Assembly (NCBI RefSeq): GCF_036323735.1 | Contig: NC_086036.1 | Location: forward strand, 19,696,064 to 19,760,063 | Length of the DNA stretch: 64,000 nucleotides | Direction: 5' to 3' | Source: Rattus norvegicus | Lineage: Eukaryota > Chordata > Mammalia > Rodentia > Muridae | Shown: positions 45,508-59,639 of the stretch, piece by piece | How the letters are laid out: every line of letters begins with the position of its first letter | How positions within the stretch are numbered: position 1 is the stretch's first letter | Position numbers and translations under genes: made by a program | Notes under the pieces: model-generated | The model's input: the letters and a program-made list of their open reading frames with translations, nothing else | The model's database searches: none | Told to the model about the DNA's origin: nothing

Positions 45508-47030
45508 AATTTACAAACACTTGGAACACTATGAAGGGTGGTTCTGGTATTATACAAAATTCACCTATGAATTCACTGAATTGAGTTTATCTTTATGATT
45601 TTGATTCATCTCCATGTATGTTATTGTTTTTCCTATTTATCTTCTTAAATTTCATTGAATTTTAGCAGATTGTAAATTTCTACATATTTGTCCAATTCAC
45701 CTCTTCCCGAATTGGTTGGCATGTAGGTTTTATAGCACAATTCTTATGATGCACTTTATTTCTTGCAGACTGATAGCCTTTCTCATATTCCTGATTCTAG
45801 TAATATAATCCCAATGTTTTTCAGAATGTCTAAATTAGCTAAAAGTTTGTTAGTTTTGCCTTTATAATGATATCACATTATGTTTTATACCTTTCCTTTC
45901 AAAATTCATTAACATCCACTGGAGTACTTCTTATTTCCTTCCCACAGTCTTCATTACCTCTGATTTTGCCTTTCAGTGTGGTGTGTGAAGGAATGAAAAC
46001 TTTACTTGACATTGTCATCTACATTTTTTCCCTTTTGAAACAGGATCTATGTAACACTGGTTTAAAACCATAGAGATTTGCCTGGGTCTATTCTAAAGTG
46101 TTGGAATTTGTGGTGTGTACCTGATTATGGTTTTATTTTTAATTGACTTTATAGTCATGAATCTCTCAGTCTGTTAGCATCATTGCATTATTTTGACTAT
46201 ACTGTCTTTTGACTTTTTTTTATCTAAAATGTGCTTGATTCCTTTTTTAACTATTGGTTCCTTGGGAAAATTATCTTATTTAGATATATGGTAACTGTTA
46301 TGGTTTGACATGCCCCAAATGGTACATTTGTTGGTATCTTATTTTCAGTGGGACAATGAGAGAGAGGTCTTAGAGAAGACCTACAGATCACTGAAGAAAT
46401 GGTCCATGGAGGACATTACATTAGTTTTCATTCTAAGATTCTTATAAAAAGACCAAAATTATCCATACATAACCTCTGCCTTGTGACCTGATTTCTCAAC
46501 TTTTTTGCACCCTTACTATGGATATGCGTCCAGTGAATATCTAAGTAGAGATTAGCTGATGCCAGCACAAGAATTAAATGAAGAGCTTTTCTTTATAAAG
46601 CTTCTTCTGAACTCTGATATTTTATTACTAGAATAATATTTACTGATGTCAAAAATTTCAAAGTTCCTTTGTAATAAAAAATTTTATGGTATTCACCCAG
46701 GTGGCAGAGCATTCTTTGTATTATTTTCATCCTTTTAATTTTATTTGAGTTTACTTTTTCATCCAGGATATGCTTTATCTGGAATATTGTTTGGTTTAAT
46801 GAGATAAACACAGTCTACCAACATTTATGTAATGGTCATGTAACTCTAACTGGCTGTTTTAGAATTCTTCTAGTTCTTTGTTTTATTTATAATTATTATG
46901 AAAAGTTATTTCTACTAAATTATCATTTGTTTCCTTTACTTCTCTCACGTTTGGTTAATATTGCCATTCATTACTAATTTTCTCTTAAATATTTTCTCCT
47001 ATATTCTTAATACATTGAGGAGTACCATTA

Positions 47031-50000
47031 CATCATAGACTCCTATTGAATAGTTGATGACAGTGTTTTATTATTCATAACATAGGCATGAGGGAAGATA
47101 CAAAGTCAAGTTCAAGTTTTCTTCTGAAATTTATATTAACCCTTAGTCCACATTCCAATAAAATACGCTAGCATTCCATCTACTGGATAGGGTCATGGAA
47201 GTAATAGGAAAAAAGCAAAAAGAATAGAAAATTCCACACAGTATTCAGTGACACAGCAGCAGAGGCAAGATGCCCACAGGATCTGCAGTGGGGGTGACTG
47301 TGGAAATAGGGGAATATGTACTTGACTACAAAATCTGTGTGTTTAAGATCATTTGGAATGATGAGAAGGAGGCAATAAAGGGCTAGACATTTATTTTTGA
47401 AGCTAGATGATAATAGATATTCTAAAGGAAGGCATAAAATCTCTAAATTTACTTAATGGTACAATATTGTTCCAAGAGGGGAGATTTCATTCAGACCCCA
47501 GCTGGTGATCATTTTATGCCCTATGTATGTGATTTAATGGTCTGTATCATTTTTATCATGTCACTGCAGATGTTATTCTCAGTTGTATGGATGCTTAATC
47601 CTCTTGTTGTATACGTATCCCTGTTAATTATTTCCACTGTGACTGAAGCAAGCTACTCCTAGTCAAGGTTTAAGCATTGAAGTGCTTACTCCCAAAAGCC
47701 AAAACAGAAAACAGACAAATGACAAAGAAAAAAAGAAAAAGAAAAAAACCAAAAAATTTTGATGTATAACTGAGATTTTGCTTATAATTTCAGATTAAAT
47801 GAGCACGCTTCTGGTCAGTATGGCTCGATGTCTATCATAGGCAGTATGAATGATATGAATGATAAATATTATTTTTACTTACAGTTCCATAATCTTTGGC
47901 TCCATTATTTCTGAGTTTATGCTGGGAAAGAGCATCATGGTGGTAAAATATTTGATCCAGGCTGCTTAACTCTTCGTGCGAGTATGAGGGGTGTGGAGGC
48001 AGAGACAAACAGATGTACACATGTGTGTTTGCTATATTTCCAACTTTCTCTTTTCTTCCTTAGATACTATACTGGCTGTTGGTCAGTAAATCTTTGATAC
48101 CCTTATTTAAATTGGGTGTCTGTCTTCTATCCTTCAGATGATGGAAAAACTTCTTTATAGATATATCTTTGCACGTGCTTTAATGTTTGAAGAGGCTCTC
48201 AGTCCTCTAAATATGAAAGGAACTTTGCATAATGGCTGCCAAATGCTCCCTCTTCTAGAAATCTCAGATGTTCAAATGCAATGGGTATTTACAAACTATC
48301 TAACTAACAATCATAACTCCTTCAGATTTTCACCAGCAATGGGCTCTGAAAGGGCTTTCAGCTATTTTTAGAAAAAGTCCACTAATGGAGAATATATATA
48401 TATAACCCAATCACAGAAAAACACACATAGTATGCACTCATAGCATTAATTCTAGCTTGCAGTTCAATCTGATGGGGAAAGACAAACTCCAGCACCCTGG
48501 GTGTCAAGTGTAGTGCAAGGTCTTTTCCCAACAAGCTAGGAAGACAAAGGAGGCAGTACATTATGATGTTACATGTAAGAAAACTAAGATTGTCTTACAA
48601 ATACTATGTTTAAGGCCACAGTAATATGGTAGAAGAGACATGACTTAATTTATTAACTTTTTGTGTCTTGCAAGCACAATTTAGAGCACTGCTCACCAGT
48701 GTTAACTTCCTTGCCCCTATTGGCTACATAATATAATTCATAGTCATTCATTAATGCCCATGCAAATTATGTTTCCTCTATCTCAATTCTGTCAACATTC
48801 CCTAAAAGCTGAGTATTGAGAATCCTGTAGAAAGTCTCACATGTATTAGCTGTGTATCATTTTCACCTCTTCAAAGAAGCCTTTACCATGCAAGAGCATC
48901 CAGATACCCAGATTCAATCTTCTTTTTTAGAAGGAATGATGTATACAACAGTCATAGGAAATCAAGATGACTTACTGGCCTATGAGAAGCAAGCTGGTGA
49001 TGCCTATCAGGTATTCATTACCTATTGTGGGTTCATCATACTGCAGCACTAGATAAAATGTAACAAAAAGTGTTCATTATAAATGAGATCAATCATTGAG
49101 TGTAGAGAATCTCCACTCACAGTATAGTTAAACAGTGCTATGCATTGTGAGGTCTGCTTCTCTGAATTTTAAACCATATGACACAACTAATAAAACTATT
49201 TCATGAAAATAAGCTTTACTACAGAACTTCTGTAATTAAATGCATTTATTATAATAGGGATACAATTTACTGGAGCTCTGAGCCCCACTCTGTATAATTA
49301 ATAATGAAACGTGTTTTAATGAACATTTATTAGCAGCATGAAATACAAATATCTTGTAGATCAGCTGCCATCTAAGAAAACTTCATTTATTCCCTGAGAT
49401 TAAAAAGCCCTGTGTTAACATTATCAGTATTGTGGTCCTGACAGCTCGACACTCTGCTCTGAAAACTCATTAATCTGCACCCTCAGTAATAGGGACACTG
49501 TGATAATTCAGGAGGTGTTGGGACTGAAGTTTGTCCTTGTATTCTCTATAAAGACGAGTTTGCTAAATAAATTAATCATGTAAACAAGATTATAGAAAGG
49601 TTTATTTAATCACTTAAAAGAATTTTGTTTCAACTATCTCAACAGCATGCATTTGCATGCACACAATTAATATGCCAACTACAAATGAGTCTGAGGCTTC
49701 ACATGACAAACTTTAAGATATATAAAGAAACTTTGGAAATAAACACCTCTCTAATAAGGTATTTTCTAACTCAGTAGTTCTCAACAGGGGCTACATGTTA
49801 GAAAGAATTCACCACTTTTTTTAAAGGAAAAAATAGTAATATATAAGTCTCTCATTTAACAAGCCTGACTTAAGGCACCTAGGTTGAGGGTCAAACAACC
49901 ATTAGGAAATGATTATATGGAATTCAAGCACAAAAATAGTTCATAAGGAGTATCTTATGTGACAAAAGTTACTGTGATCACTGTTGCCACACTTCATGCC

Positions 50001-50184
50001 TTCCTGAGTACTATATTCCTCTTTCTTCCAGTGCTCCAAGTCCTACAACAAGCAGGTAGGAGCAAGAGTGACCTCAGCCACTCTCACAGTGACAGCATGT
50101 CCTTGTGGCCAGGGCAGTCTTTGGATTTTTTTTATTAATGCTGTTGTCGTTAACATAATGTCTCTGTTCCTCGAGTACTGGTCT
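47031..50184. other. Mostly unique sequence
   Basis: An L1 sliver (acccaatcacagaaaaacac, about 48404-48440) is the only clear repeat. 49240-49560 is repeat-free, rich in TAAT cores and has a CAGCTG E-box; it could be conserved noncoding DNA. An octamer ATTTGCAT lies in a near-palindrome at about 49647-49662. Confidence 0.4.
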
Positions 50185-50895
50185 TAAAATCAACAATTAA
50201 TAAATGGGACCTCATGAAATGAAACTGAAACACTATGTATGACAAAGGACATCATCAATAGAACAAAATGGCAGCCTACAGAATGAGAAAAGGTCTTCGC
50301 CAACCCTACATCCAATAGAAGGCTAATACCAGAAACATATAAAGAAATTAAACACCAGCAAACTCAATAATCAAATTAATACATGGGTTATACATATAAA
50401 CAGAGAATTCTCAACAAAGGAATCTCAAATGGTTGAGAAACAAATGTAAAGCATCCTTAGCCATCAGGGAAATAAAAATAACTCTGAGATTCCATCATAT
50501 AACTGTCATAATGCCTTAGGTCAATAAAAGAAGTGAAAACCTATGCTGGCAAGAATGTGGAGCAAGTGGAACACTTCGCCATTGCTGGTGGGAGTGCAAA
50601 CCTAGACTGCCACCTTATAAATCAGTCTGATTGCTTTTCAGAAAATTGGAAATTGATCTGCCTCAAGACCCAGCAATACCACTCCTGGACATATACTCAA
50701 AGGATCTTCCACCTACCACAAAGAAACCTACTCAGCTATGTTCATAGTAGCTTTAAACATAATAGCCAGAAATTAGAAACAACCTAGATGTCCCTAAACC
50801 AAAGAATAGATAAAAACAAATGTGGTTCATTTACACAACAGATTGCTCAGCTGCTAAAAAATGACATAACATTTGCAGGTAAATGGAGGCATGCA
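50185..50895 (+). mobile_element. Old L1 ORF2 C-terminal fragment
   Basis: 'aaatgggacctcatgaaatg', 'agcatccttagccatcaggg', 'gctggtgggagtgcaaacct' and 'cataatagccagaaattaga' follow L1 ORF2 in plus orientation. Frames are broken and the diverged text fits an older rodent L1. It ends before the 3' UTR. Confidence 0.85.
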
Positions 50896-53800
50896 TTCTG
50901 GTCTTGATTTGCTGAACTACCTATTTCAATAATTCATATAATGCAGAACGTAGTTTAGTATTTTGACCCCCTTGACTCTGTTCAATAGCTATACTGAGAC
51001 AGACCATTTTTATTTTGGTGATAAACTTTAAACAGAATGGGACATGCTCTCTATACATAATGCCTTCCCTGTAGCTTTGCAAACTGGACAATGAATGAAC
51101 ATCCAGTCATCTTCATTTTCCTTGAATAAAGACTAGCTGTACATTCAGATTTTACAAACCAGAGGGTTCTCCCTGGTTTTGTCTTTTGGTGTGTAAGTTT
51201 GGCACACAACATTGGTGGCAAACTCATCATGAAATGGTCAAAAAAGAATAACTACAGCTGAAACTGGATATAAAAATCATTATATTACAATGAATAGAAA
51301 TGCTAATGTTGGTTTCTCAAAATTATAAATAGAATAGAAATAACAAGATATCAGATACATATAATCTCAAGTGGACACAAATTTGAACAAATTCCCTCAT
51401 TCTAGAATGTACCATGGCTTCTGATTGAGAACCATGTCTCCCAGTCAGTTTACATTAATTTAAGCTGATAACTTCTTTTAAGACTGGACAAAAATAAAGC
51501 TCTAGAAATATTAATGAAAGATGACTTATGATAAATCCTGGACTACTTTAGCTTTGAGGCAAGAAATCCCAACTTTAGCAGTTGACATTAAAGAGAGTAG
51601 CACTTCATCAAGCTGTATGAATGGTTTCAGTAAATCATTTCATTGTTTGCATACTTAGAATGACTGTGAAGTTAATTTTTAAGTTATGGATGATACTTAA
51701 TACTCATGTCTATATTTTTAAAAATATGGTTGAATTCCATGTATTACATTCATAACACGTGTCTGTGTATGTTAGTGTGAATAAAGTTTTGGAAGAAACT
51801 AGCTTATTGTTTCTAGATATAAATGTCTACGGTCGTGTTAAAGAGCAGAAAATCTGCAGTGGAAATCTGCAGTACCTGCTATTGCTCTGCAAGCCTCTAT
51901 TTATTGCAGTGCTCTTAAGGCATCTGTAACTGACAGCCACTAGTGTCTGAACAAAAGACTTGGCTATGACACATTAGTAATAAGAATCTGAAATTTACAA
52001 GAATAAGGCAAAGCAGTGATGTAGCGATCTCTTCACTTCGTAGAAAAAATAGAAATAATGTTTTCAGTTAAGTTCATGTGTCTGGAAGAAAAGTTGGTAA
52101 TGTCTTTGCAAGTGAAGACAATAGTAAAATAGACTCCAACTTCTGATGGATTTAAACACAGAGAGCTCTAACATTTCTGACTAAAAATGTTTGATCCTGG
52201 TCTTGAGGATATCATCAGGTAGTTGCTATTTTGCAAGCATCATTTTAATGACTTACGTTTTCTCATCTTTGTCTTGCCATACAAACAACCTTATTGCCCT
52301 GAGCATCTTTATCATGGATTAATAATAAAACAGAAGGCGAACATGGAAAACTCATACCTACAACATGAATTAAAGAAGGCACTTTTTTGTAAAATTTGCT
52401 TACAAAAATCAATGTGCTTCTAGAGATATTGAACATATCTCATGTGCCACACCGACTTCACAATTTTCCCTTAAAACATGAGCTTCTAGGCCTGGCATTT
52501 TGATTTCACCATTATTGACCCAAGAAAACTGAGTGAGAAAAAAAGAATTCGGGAGAAAAAGGCAACAGCGAAGGAAAGGGTCTGCAAGCAAATGTCACAC
52601 AGCTCTTCAGAGAAGAAAGGGAAGAGCCTGTGTTGGAGCCAGGACCTCGTGCTTTAATTATTAGATTAAAAGGGCAATATAGACACATGCATAACTTTGC
52701 TGACAGTTTTAGCAAAGAGGTATAGAATAAGCCCATTAACCAGGGGCATTATTTAAATTACATCAACACCATTTCTAAAGCATATCAAATTGTCATGCAC
52801 AATAAATTGGAAAACTAGCATTTTTATCTGCATCTGATCTTATATGTAGCACGTCTTACATGGTTTATGTGTAACTGGTAAAGGTTTAGATTTTTGTGTG
52901 ATTATGGCACGAACAGCTCCTGTTGTCCTCTCATGACACTAATCACACATCCACAGAATTCCAGTCCTTTTCACATTAGTGCTTAGCTTATTATATTGTT
53001 AATAAGCAATCTGCATTGAGTAGAGATGAAAAGGGTCAAAATTTTTCCAAGCACAGCACTTGGTAAAGATTTCATGGTTTTCTCCTATCCATGGGACATT
53101 GGATCCCAAAGACTGATTCTTACCTGGGTGCAATAAATAATCAGAGAAGCTAGGCCATAAAGCTTGTTTATAATATACTATTTTAAATCAAATGAAAAAC
53201 ACCTAAATTTTTGTTTTAACCACAGCAGTGAAGCCATGTGACCCTTAACATGGTTTCTATGTGATATTGATAGAGAAATAGCCTTTCTCTGTCCATAGCT
53301 GATGATATATTTATTAATATCTGTTTTCTAGTAAGGAAAGAATGGTGAGGCATCAGATCTATTCTTTAAATCTAATGACATATTGCTTTGGGCATAATAC
53401 ATCTAAATAATACCTACAGTAACATCCTAGGCAGTGACATAACACAAACCAAAGCAACCCATATTAGTCCTGTGACAAATTGCAATCAGAAGTGTGGGAC
53501 TAAATAAGGAAACTGCCCAAACAGATGAAAACCAAAGAACAGTCTAATGTTTATTGGTTTTACAAAGAAACCTGTGTACGAAGTGTGGGCATAATCTTCT
53601 ATCCCATGGAATGGCTCAATTCACACATTGAATATTCTTCTTATTAAGACATCTGCTAATTTGATAATTGTTATTTTATCAATAAGGTCAATAGTATTCT
53701 TGTAGAATTATAATACAGAAGGGGTAAAAAAGAAAGCAGTCTAAGACAAACATCTAGGCAACTGATCTGAATTTGTATTGTGTCCAAGATATTTCTGATG

Positions 53801-54990
53801 CAAGAACTCCACATCTTTGCACATCCAGCTTTTGAACACCTAAACTTTTCTTGGCATAGTATATCAACACTATGCCAAGACTCTTTTTCAGGCACCTAGA
53901 TTCTGACTTACACTGATAGTTCATGGGCTAAGATTTCATTACAATTCAGTCCCGGTTCTTTGCTACCAGCTTGGTTTGATCTACCTACCAGAGAGGTGAA
54001 GGTCGCCGTTATTCATGGGTCACAGGACAGGGGGCTTCTGGGTACAGTATTGTTGACATTCTATGCAGAAGGCATAGTGTGTAATGATTTTGGTTCATAT
54101 TTACAATAACTTCATAGCACATAGGTCATCATTATATGAGGTGGTACATCCCATTTACTGCTTAGGAAAGGAATTAAATCAGTTCAGCTATCTGTTGCTT
54201 CCTTAGTATAATTTGAGAAGGAACTAACAATTTCATTTTCCCGAAAGGGGGGAATCACAGTGATCCTAAACCAAAGGACAGTGACTTGCAGAAAAATGGA
54301 ATGAGTAAGTCATTCCTTCCATCCATAGCCTATATCAGCTGTAGCAATTTAATATTTCACATACACAAACTGTAGCTACATATGGAAACTGCTAAAGAGT
54401 CATTGACAACTAATATACTCAGGCTAGCTAGTTATCAGCTTATCTGCTTTTCCTGAGAGTTTTTTTTTTCAGGAGCCCAGCTGTCAGAATCTTTGCTGTA
54501 AACTAGTCAGTTTAAAAGCAGCCCTAGCAACAGGACCTGTTCAGGAAAGAATGGATTTTATGCCCTGCTTATTGCCTTCCAAATGCCAGGAGCTTTTCAG
54601 AGTAATAGCAACTGGTGTAAAAAGAGAATTTGAAATAAAAGCAACTTTTATTGCTCCAGAAAGAGGCTGCCTATAAACTTTCCACCTGCCTTAACCACTA
54701 GAGAAAGTGTCAATGTGTGCAGGTACCAGAGGTCTTCAGCCAATGAGAATTTACCTCTTCTATTAGCCTCATATCCTCCAGAATAATGGGCATGATTAAA
54801 ATAGAACAGAGAAAAAGACTCAAACCTTTCCAACTGCAATTGTCAAATGTATTCTAGTCTAGTGCTTCATACAGCTTGTCACCATGAGGACATTTTCCTG
54901 CTAATAACAACTCCCCCGCTCAATGCCAAACCTTTCATCTCAGAATATCAAAGATATTTTGAAATAATTCATTAATTAAGTCTCTCACTG
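50896..54990. other. Mostly unique sequence
   Basis: No gene or young repeat. Contains a perfect 12-bp hairpin at 53849-53880 and a 13-bp direct repeat (aaatctgcagtgg / aaatctgcagtac) near 51849-51875. Confidence 0.4.
53849..53880. repeat. Perfect hairpin, 12-bp stem
   Basis: tcttggcatagt and its complement actatgccaaga are separated by 8 bases (atatcaac). Confidence 0.85.
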
Positions 54991-54992
54991 AC

Positions 54993-54997
<5 letters not shown>

Positions 54998-55049
<52 letters not shown>
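54998..55049. repeat. (GA)n microsatellite
   Basis: About 26 GA units. Confidence 0.95.
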
Positions 55050-55051
<2 letters not shown>

Positions 55052-56398
55052 GTTCTCAAAATGAGGCATATTGAAAATTCTATTTTATTCATGCTGTTTC
55101 TGGGGTAGACTCTATAAACAGTATGGCATTGCCGTGATGTCAGGGTGGAGCCACAGATCACCCACCAGTTCAACCAGACCTCTAGAAAGATGCAAACATG
55201 TTTTCAGGTGATCATTTGCTAGGTTTGCTTTTAGTTTCTAATGGAGCTGCTTTGTGCCATTGGATCCCATCATTTGTGTGTAATTCTGTTGTTTTTTGTT
55301 CTCATTTTCTAATGGGATGGGAGACCTTGTGAACCTGCTGAGATTTATTGGGTCACCTCAGCATTGCCAGAGAACACTCTGGCAATCAAAGCTCATCTCT
55401 AGGGAGACAGAAACCTGTCTTGGATCTGAGCCAGAATTCCAAGCCACTGTCCTTAAATGCAAAGCCAAAGGAATTATGAGTTGAAATACTGATACTCACA
55501 CTGAAACATTATCACTAGGCAATGTAAGTGGTTGAAGTATATTGTGTTCTGTACCACTACTTCAATGTGTACAGATTAATTAGAGAACAATAAAAATAGG
55601 AGAAATAGTCCTTCACAGGTAAAAGCACCAACCCAAGTGAGAGTAACTGAAATCATATGTGTACAAGTAAGATTAAAATTGTACAGACAAACAAAATTCA
55701 TAAACATATATAATACAATTTATGTTTCTATGTATATGTGTATATGTATACACACACACACACACACAGATAGATAGATACATAACATCAAAGAAGTGGA
55801 GTCCACTGAATGCATAGAGAATGGAAAAGGGCTAGTACATAGGAAGGGTTGGAGGTGAAAATGATGAAATTAAATTTTATTTCACAATATAAAAATATTT
55901 AAAAGATTAAAGAACCCACATTGACACCAGTGTGATGCATTTATTCTCATGCTTGCCTTTACTTCTTCAAGTAAAATGAAGATGGGAAAATATAGGAAAA
56001 CATTCAAAAATGTTTGCTAGCCAAAATCTGCCCTAAACCAAATCACGATATGAGTCCAACTATTACAATTTTGGAATCTTTATGAAAGTCAGAAAGAATT
56101 AAATTAACAACATTGATCATTCCAAGGAAATAGCAATCCTAAGTAGAGACACCTTGACTACACCAGAGATTTTATAAGCACTTCAGAAAGCAGGCATAAA
56201 TGTAATGTTGATATTGTATTGTTTTTCCAAGTTCTTAAAACCTAGGTCTAATATCACATGTGTAATATATATGTTTTTGTCAATGTTTTTTCAACAGTAC
56301 AACAGGAAATTTAAAATACACAAATAAAATTGAATCTATAAAGTTCTAAATACACTAGGAATATGATATGAAAGTTTAGATATAAAAATATCTGAGCA
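55050..56398. other. Unique sequence with small repeats
   Basis: A perfect 10-bp-stem hairpin (attgccagag-aaca-ctctggcaat, 55363-55386) and a compound CA/GATA microsatellite at about 55749-55780. Nothing else recognised. Confidence 0.4.
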
Positions 56399-57027
56399 AA
56401 ACTCAGGTGACAACAGATGCTGGCAAGGACGTGAAGACAGAGGAACACTCCTCCATTGTTGGTGGGATTGCAAACTGGTACAATCACTCTTGAAATCAGT
56501 CTGGAGGTTCCTCAGATAATTGGACATTGAACTGCCTGAGGATCCAGCTATACCTCTCCTGAGCATGTACCCAAAAGATGCCCCAACATATAACAAAGAC
56601 ACGTGCTCCACTATGTTCATAGCACCCTTATTTATAATAGCCAGAAGCTGGAAAGAACCCATATGTCCTACAACAGAGGAGTGGACTCAGAAAATGTGGT
56701 ACATCTACACAATGAAGTACTACTCAGCCATCAAAAACAATGACTTCATGAAATGTATAGGCAAATAGATTGAACTAGAAAGTATTATCATGAGTGAGGA
56801 TCCCAATCACAGAAAAACACACATGGTATGCACTCACTGATAAGTGGATATTAGCTCGAATGCTCAAATTACCCAAGATAGCTCACATGAAGCTCAAGAA
56901 GGATGGCCAAAGTGCGGATGCTTCACTCCTTCTTAAAAGGGGAACAAAAATATTCTTAGGAGAGATTGTGGAGGTAAAGTTTGGAGCAGAAACTGAAAGA
57001 ATGGCCATTCACAGCCTACCCCTCATG

Positions 57028-57090
<63 letters not shown>

Positions 57091-57575
57091 TCCAAACTAG
57101 ATAAGATTCATGAAACTAAGAAGTGCATGCTGACAGGAGCCAGATATAGTTGTCTCCTGAGAGGCACAGCCAGAGCATGTCAAATACAAAAGTGAATGCT
57201 AGTAGCAAACCATTGAACTGAGAACAGAATCCCCATTGGAGGAATTAGAGAAAGGATTGAAAGAGCTGAAGGGGCTTGCATCCCCATAAGAACAACAATG
57301 GCAACCAACCAGAGCCCCCAGGGACTAGAACACTACCCAAAGAATGTACATGGACTGACCCATGGCTCCATCTGTATCTTGGGCACCAATGGAAGGAGAA
57401 GCCCTTGGTTCTGCCAAGGCTGGACCCCCAAGTGTAGGGGAATGTTGGGGAAGGTGGTGGATTGGGAGGGGAATGCCCTTACAGAAGAATGGGAGGGGAG
57501 TGGGATAGGGGGCTTATGTCCTGGAAACCAGGAAAGACAATAGCATTTGAAATGTAAACAAAAATGCACTAAAAG
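56399..57575 (+). mobile_element. L1 ORF2 end and 3' UTR (older copy)
   Basis: Begins 'aaaactcaggtgacaacaga' in ORF2, runs through 'agccagaagctggaaagaac' and the 3' UTR ('aggggcttgcatccccataa', G-rich 57425-57510) to 'gaaatgtaaacaaaaatgca'. Diverged from the 8.8 kb copy throughout. An AT microsatellite (57031-57088) replaces the 'catacatatacagcc' of other copies. Confidence 0.85.
57031..57088. repeat. (AT)n microsatellite inside L1
   Basis: About 29 AT units within the L1 3' region, at the place where other copies read 'cccatacatatacagcc'. Confidence 0.95.
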
Positions 57576-58718
57576 GTAAAAACTCAACATTGAAATATTT
57601 ACAGCTGTAGTCATATCGAATCCTGTATGTGTTTCACAAAATCAGGAATTGGGAAGGGCAATTAGGGCAATTTCACTACCTATAGAGAAAAAGAAAATCA
57701 TGCTGCCTTTGAATTGCTGAGCTTGATGATGAGTTCATAGAAAATTTAGTACACCATCGCCCTTGCTCTTGTGTATATGTGGAAAATTCATGTGTTAGAT
57801 AGTGAATATATACATTGATACATATCCTTAATGTGTCCCTATGGAAATGTTTATTCATTTATAGATGTTGCTAAATGTATAAACCTATTGTGATTAAATA
57901 AAGTTGATGTTTATGGTTCACCCATTTAAAAAATACATGTCTGAGCCAATGATGAATGTTAGCTTCACTTCAAAAGGCTTATCCAGAAGTTACTTAGTTC
58001 TCTAAGTCATACAATCTCAAAATGTGGTATGCAAGTCATCCCCAGCAGTACCCCAGAGGATGAGTGCCAATCAGCAGGGAGTAAAATCTGTTACAAATGG
58101 AAACTCTTACCCTGCAATTCAGGTATACCCTTGTGTATCTCAGCGTGAATTATACTTAAAAATTTAGAAACCTCCAGGGGAAAGAGGGGATAGTACCTAA
58201 CACCTAGTTGGAAATACAATTATGTAAAACATAACACCTTATCAGGCAAAACAACACAGCTTTTGTACTTCCTATGCTCAATGAGATACATATGTGTCAA
58301 GGACCAAGAATGTCAATGATTCAGTAGGAGTATGGCCTTCTTCTCATCATTGCATCTCTCATCAAAACAAGCAAAATATCATCTCCTTAAAGAGCAGTCA
58401 TGAACTAGACTCCATTTAAGATGTAGACACATCTAGACTTCTACTCATAATAACAGAATAGTCATCTTCATGTTGATATTAAAGATGAAGTATTCTTGAG
58501 GTGTTGAGTGCTTGCCTGGCTCTTTATTAAGTACATTGAGGAAGTTCTCCAGTTAAACATGTATGTTCTAGTTCGTCTCCCAAAGTCAGTTTGTGTGTGT
58601 GTGTGAAAAATTCAGTGATAATCTAGAACTGTATACAATTAATCTCATGGGAATGAACTCATGTGCAATAAAATTCATATGAACACATTAGAAAAAAAGC
58701 ACAAGAAAGTTGTGGTGG
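57576..58718. other. Unique sequence, nothing recognised
   Basis: No repeat beyond a short GT run at about 58590. Confidence 0.4.
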
Positions 58719-59066
58719 TTTAAATGAAAGTGGCTCCACAGTCTGAGAAGGAATGGCCCTATTAGGAGCTGTGGCCTTGTTGGATTAGGCCTGGCCTTGC
58801 TGAAGAAAGTTTATCTCTCGAGATAGGTGTTAATGTTTCAAGTGCTCAAGTCAGGCCCAGTATCTCTTCTATAATGACTCCTACTGATCTTACTGTAGAA
58901 TTCTTAGCTATCTCTTCAGTTCCTTGTCTGCCTACATACTGCCATGCTCCATGCATGGCCTTAAGAGACTAAAACTCTGAACTGAAAACCAGCCCCAATT
59001 ATTGTTTTCCTTTGTAAGAATTGATGTGGTCATGGTATCTCTTCACAGCATAAGGACCCTAAATAA
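58719..59066 (+). mobile_element. Rodent hAT-like short repeat
   Basis: 'tggtggtttaaatgaaagtg', 'attaggagctgtggccttgt', 'tgaaaaccagccccaattat' and 'tggtcatggtatctcttcac' match a common rodent repeat over its full length. Best preserved of the six copies of this type here. Confidence 0.65.
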
Positions 59067-59639
59067 GAGAGAGCCTAAATGTCTTTCAATTAGAAGAAAG
59101 AGGTTATTCTAAATGAAAACTCAGTAAATATACAAATGATAGGAAAATTACACATACAGCAGCCGTAAAGACAAAAACCAAGGAATGTCAAATGAGGAAA
59201 AAATTAAGACACAAAGCTATGCCTTGGTTGATGGACAGTAAACACTCATTTAGGCTTCTTCAAACATTATGCCAAATGAAGCAGCCATGTTTCTATAAGG
59301 ATATTTGCAAAAATAACATGATAGAATTAAAAACAGTAAAAAACAATTCACTTGCAAGCTAATGCATGGCAGTGATATGGTAAGAATCTGAGTAAAAACC
59401 AATATAATTGGGATTATACTACAAATATAGCACCATCATGGCAAAATAGTAGTGAATACTCATTAGAGATTGGTAGTACATTGCATGGACAATGCTACAG
59501 CTATAAAGACAAATTATTAAAATGAGATAAAATAAAATCAAAACCTATCAAGTGAAAACTATTTTTGTAATAAAGAAACTAATATTCTCTTTTAAGGAAT
59601 GATTGAAAAGCTTACTAACAAACAAGAAACTTAAAGAGT
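59067..59639. other. Unique sequence, nothing recognised
   Basis: AT-rich; no coding or repeat signal. Confidence 0.4.

Larger units (their letters stand above)
44340..47030 (-). mobile_element. Ancient L1 ORF2, interrupted
   Basis: Reverse complement of old L1 ORF2: 'gacctcatagaatgaatgag', 'ctacatatttgtccaattca', 'ttagctaaaagtttgttagt' and 'tccaggatatgctttatctg' occur in the expected order. Frames are destroyed. It carries a young L1 tail (44872-45209) and an ID element (45406-45507). The right boundary is uncertain. Confidence 0.65.
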
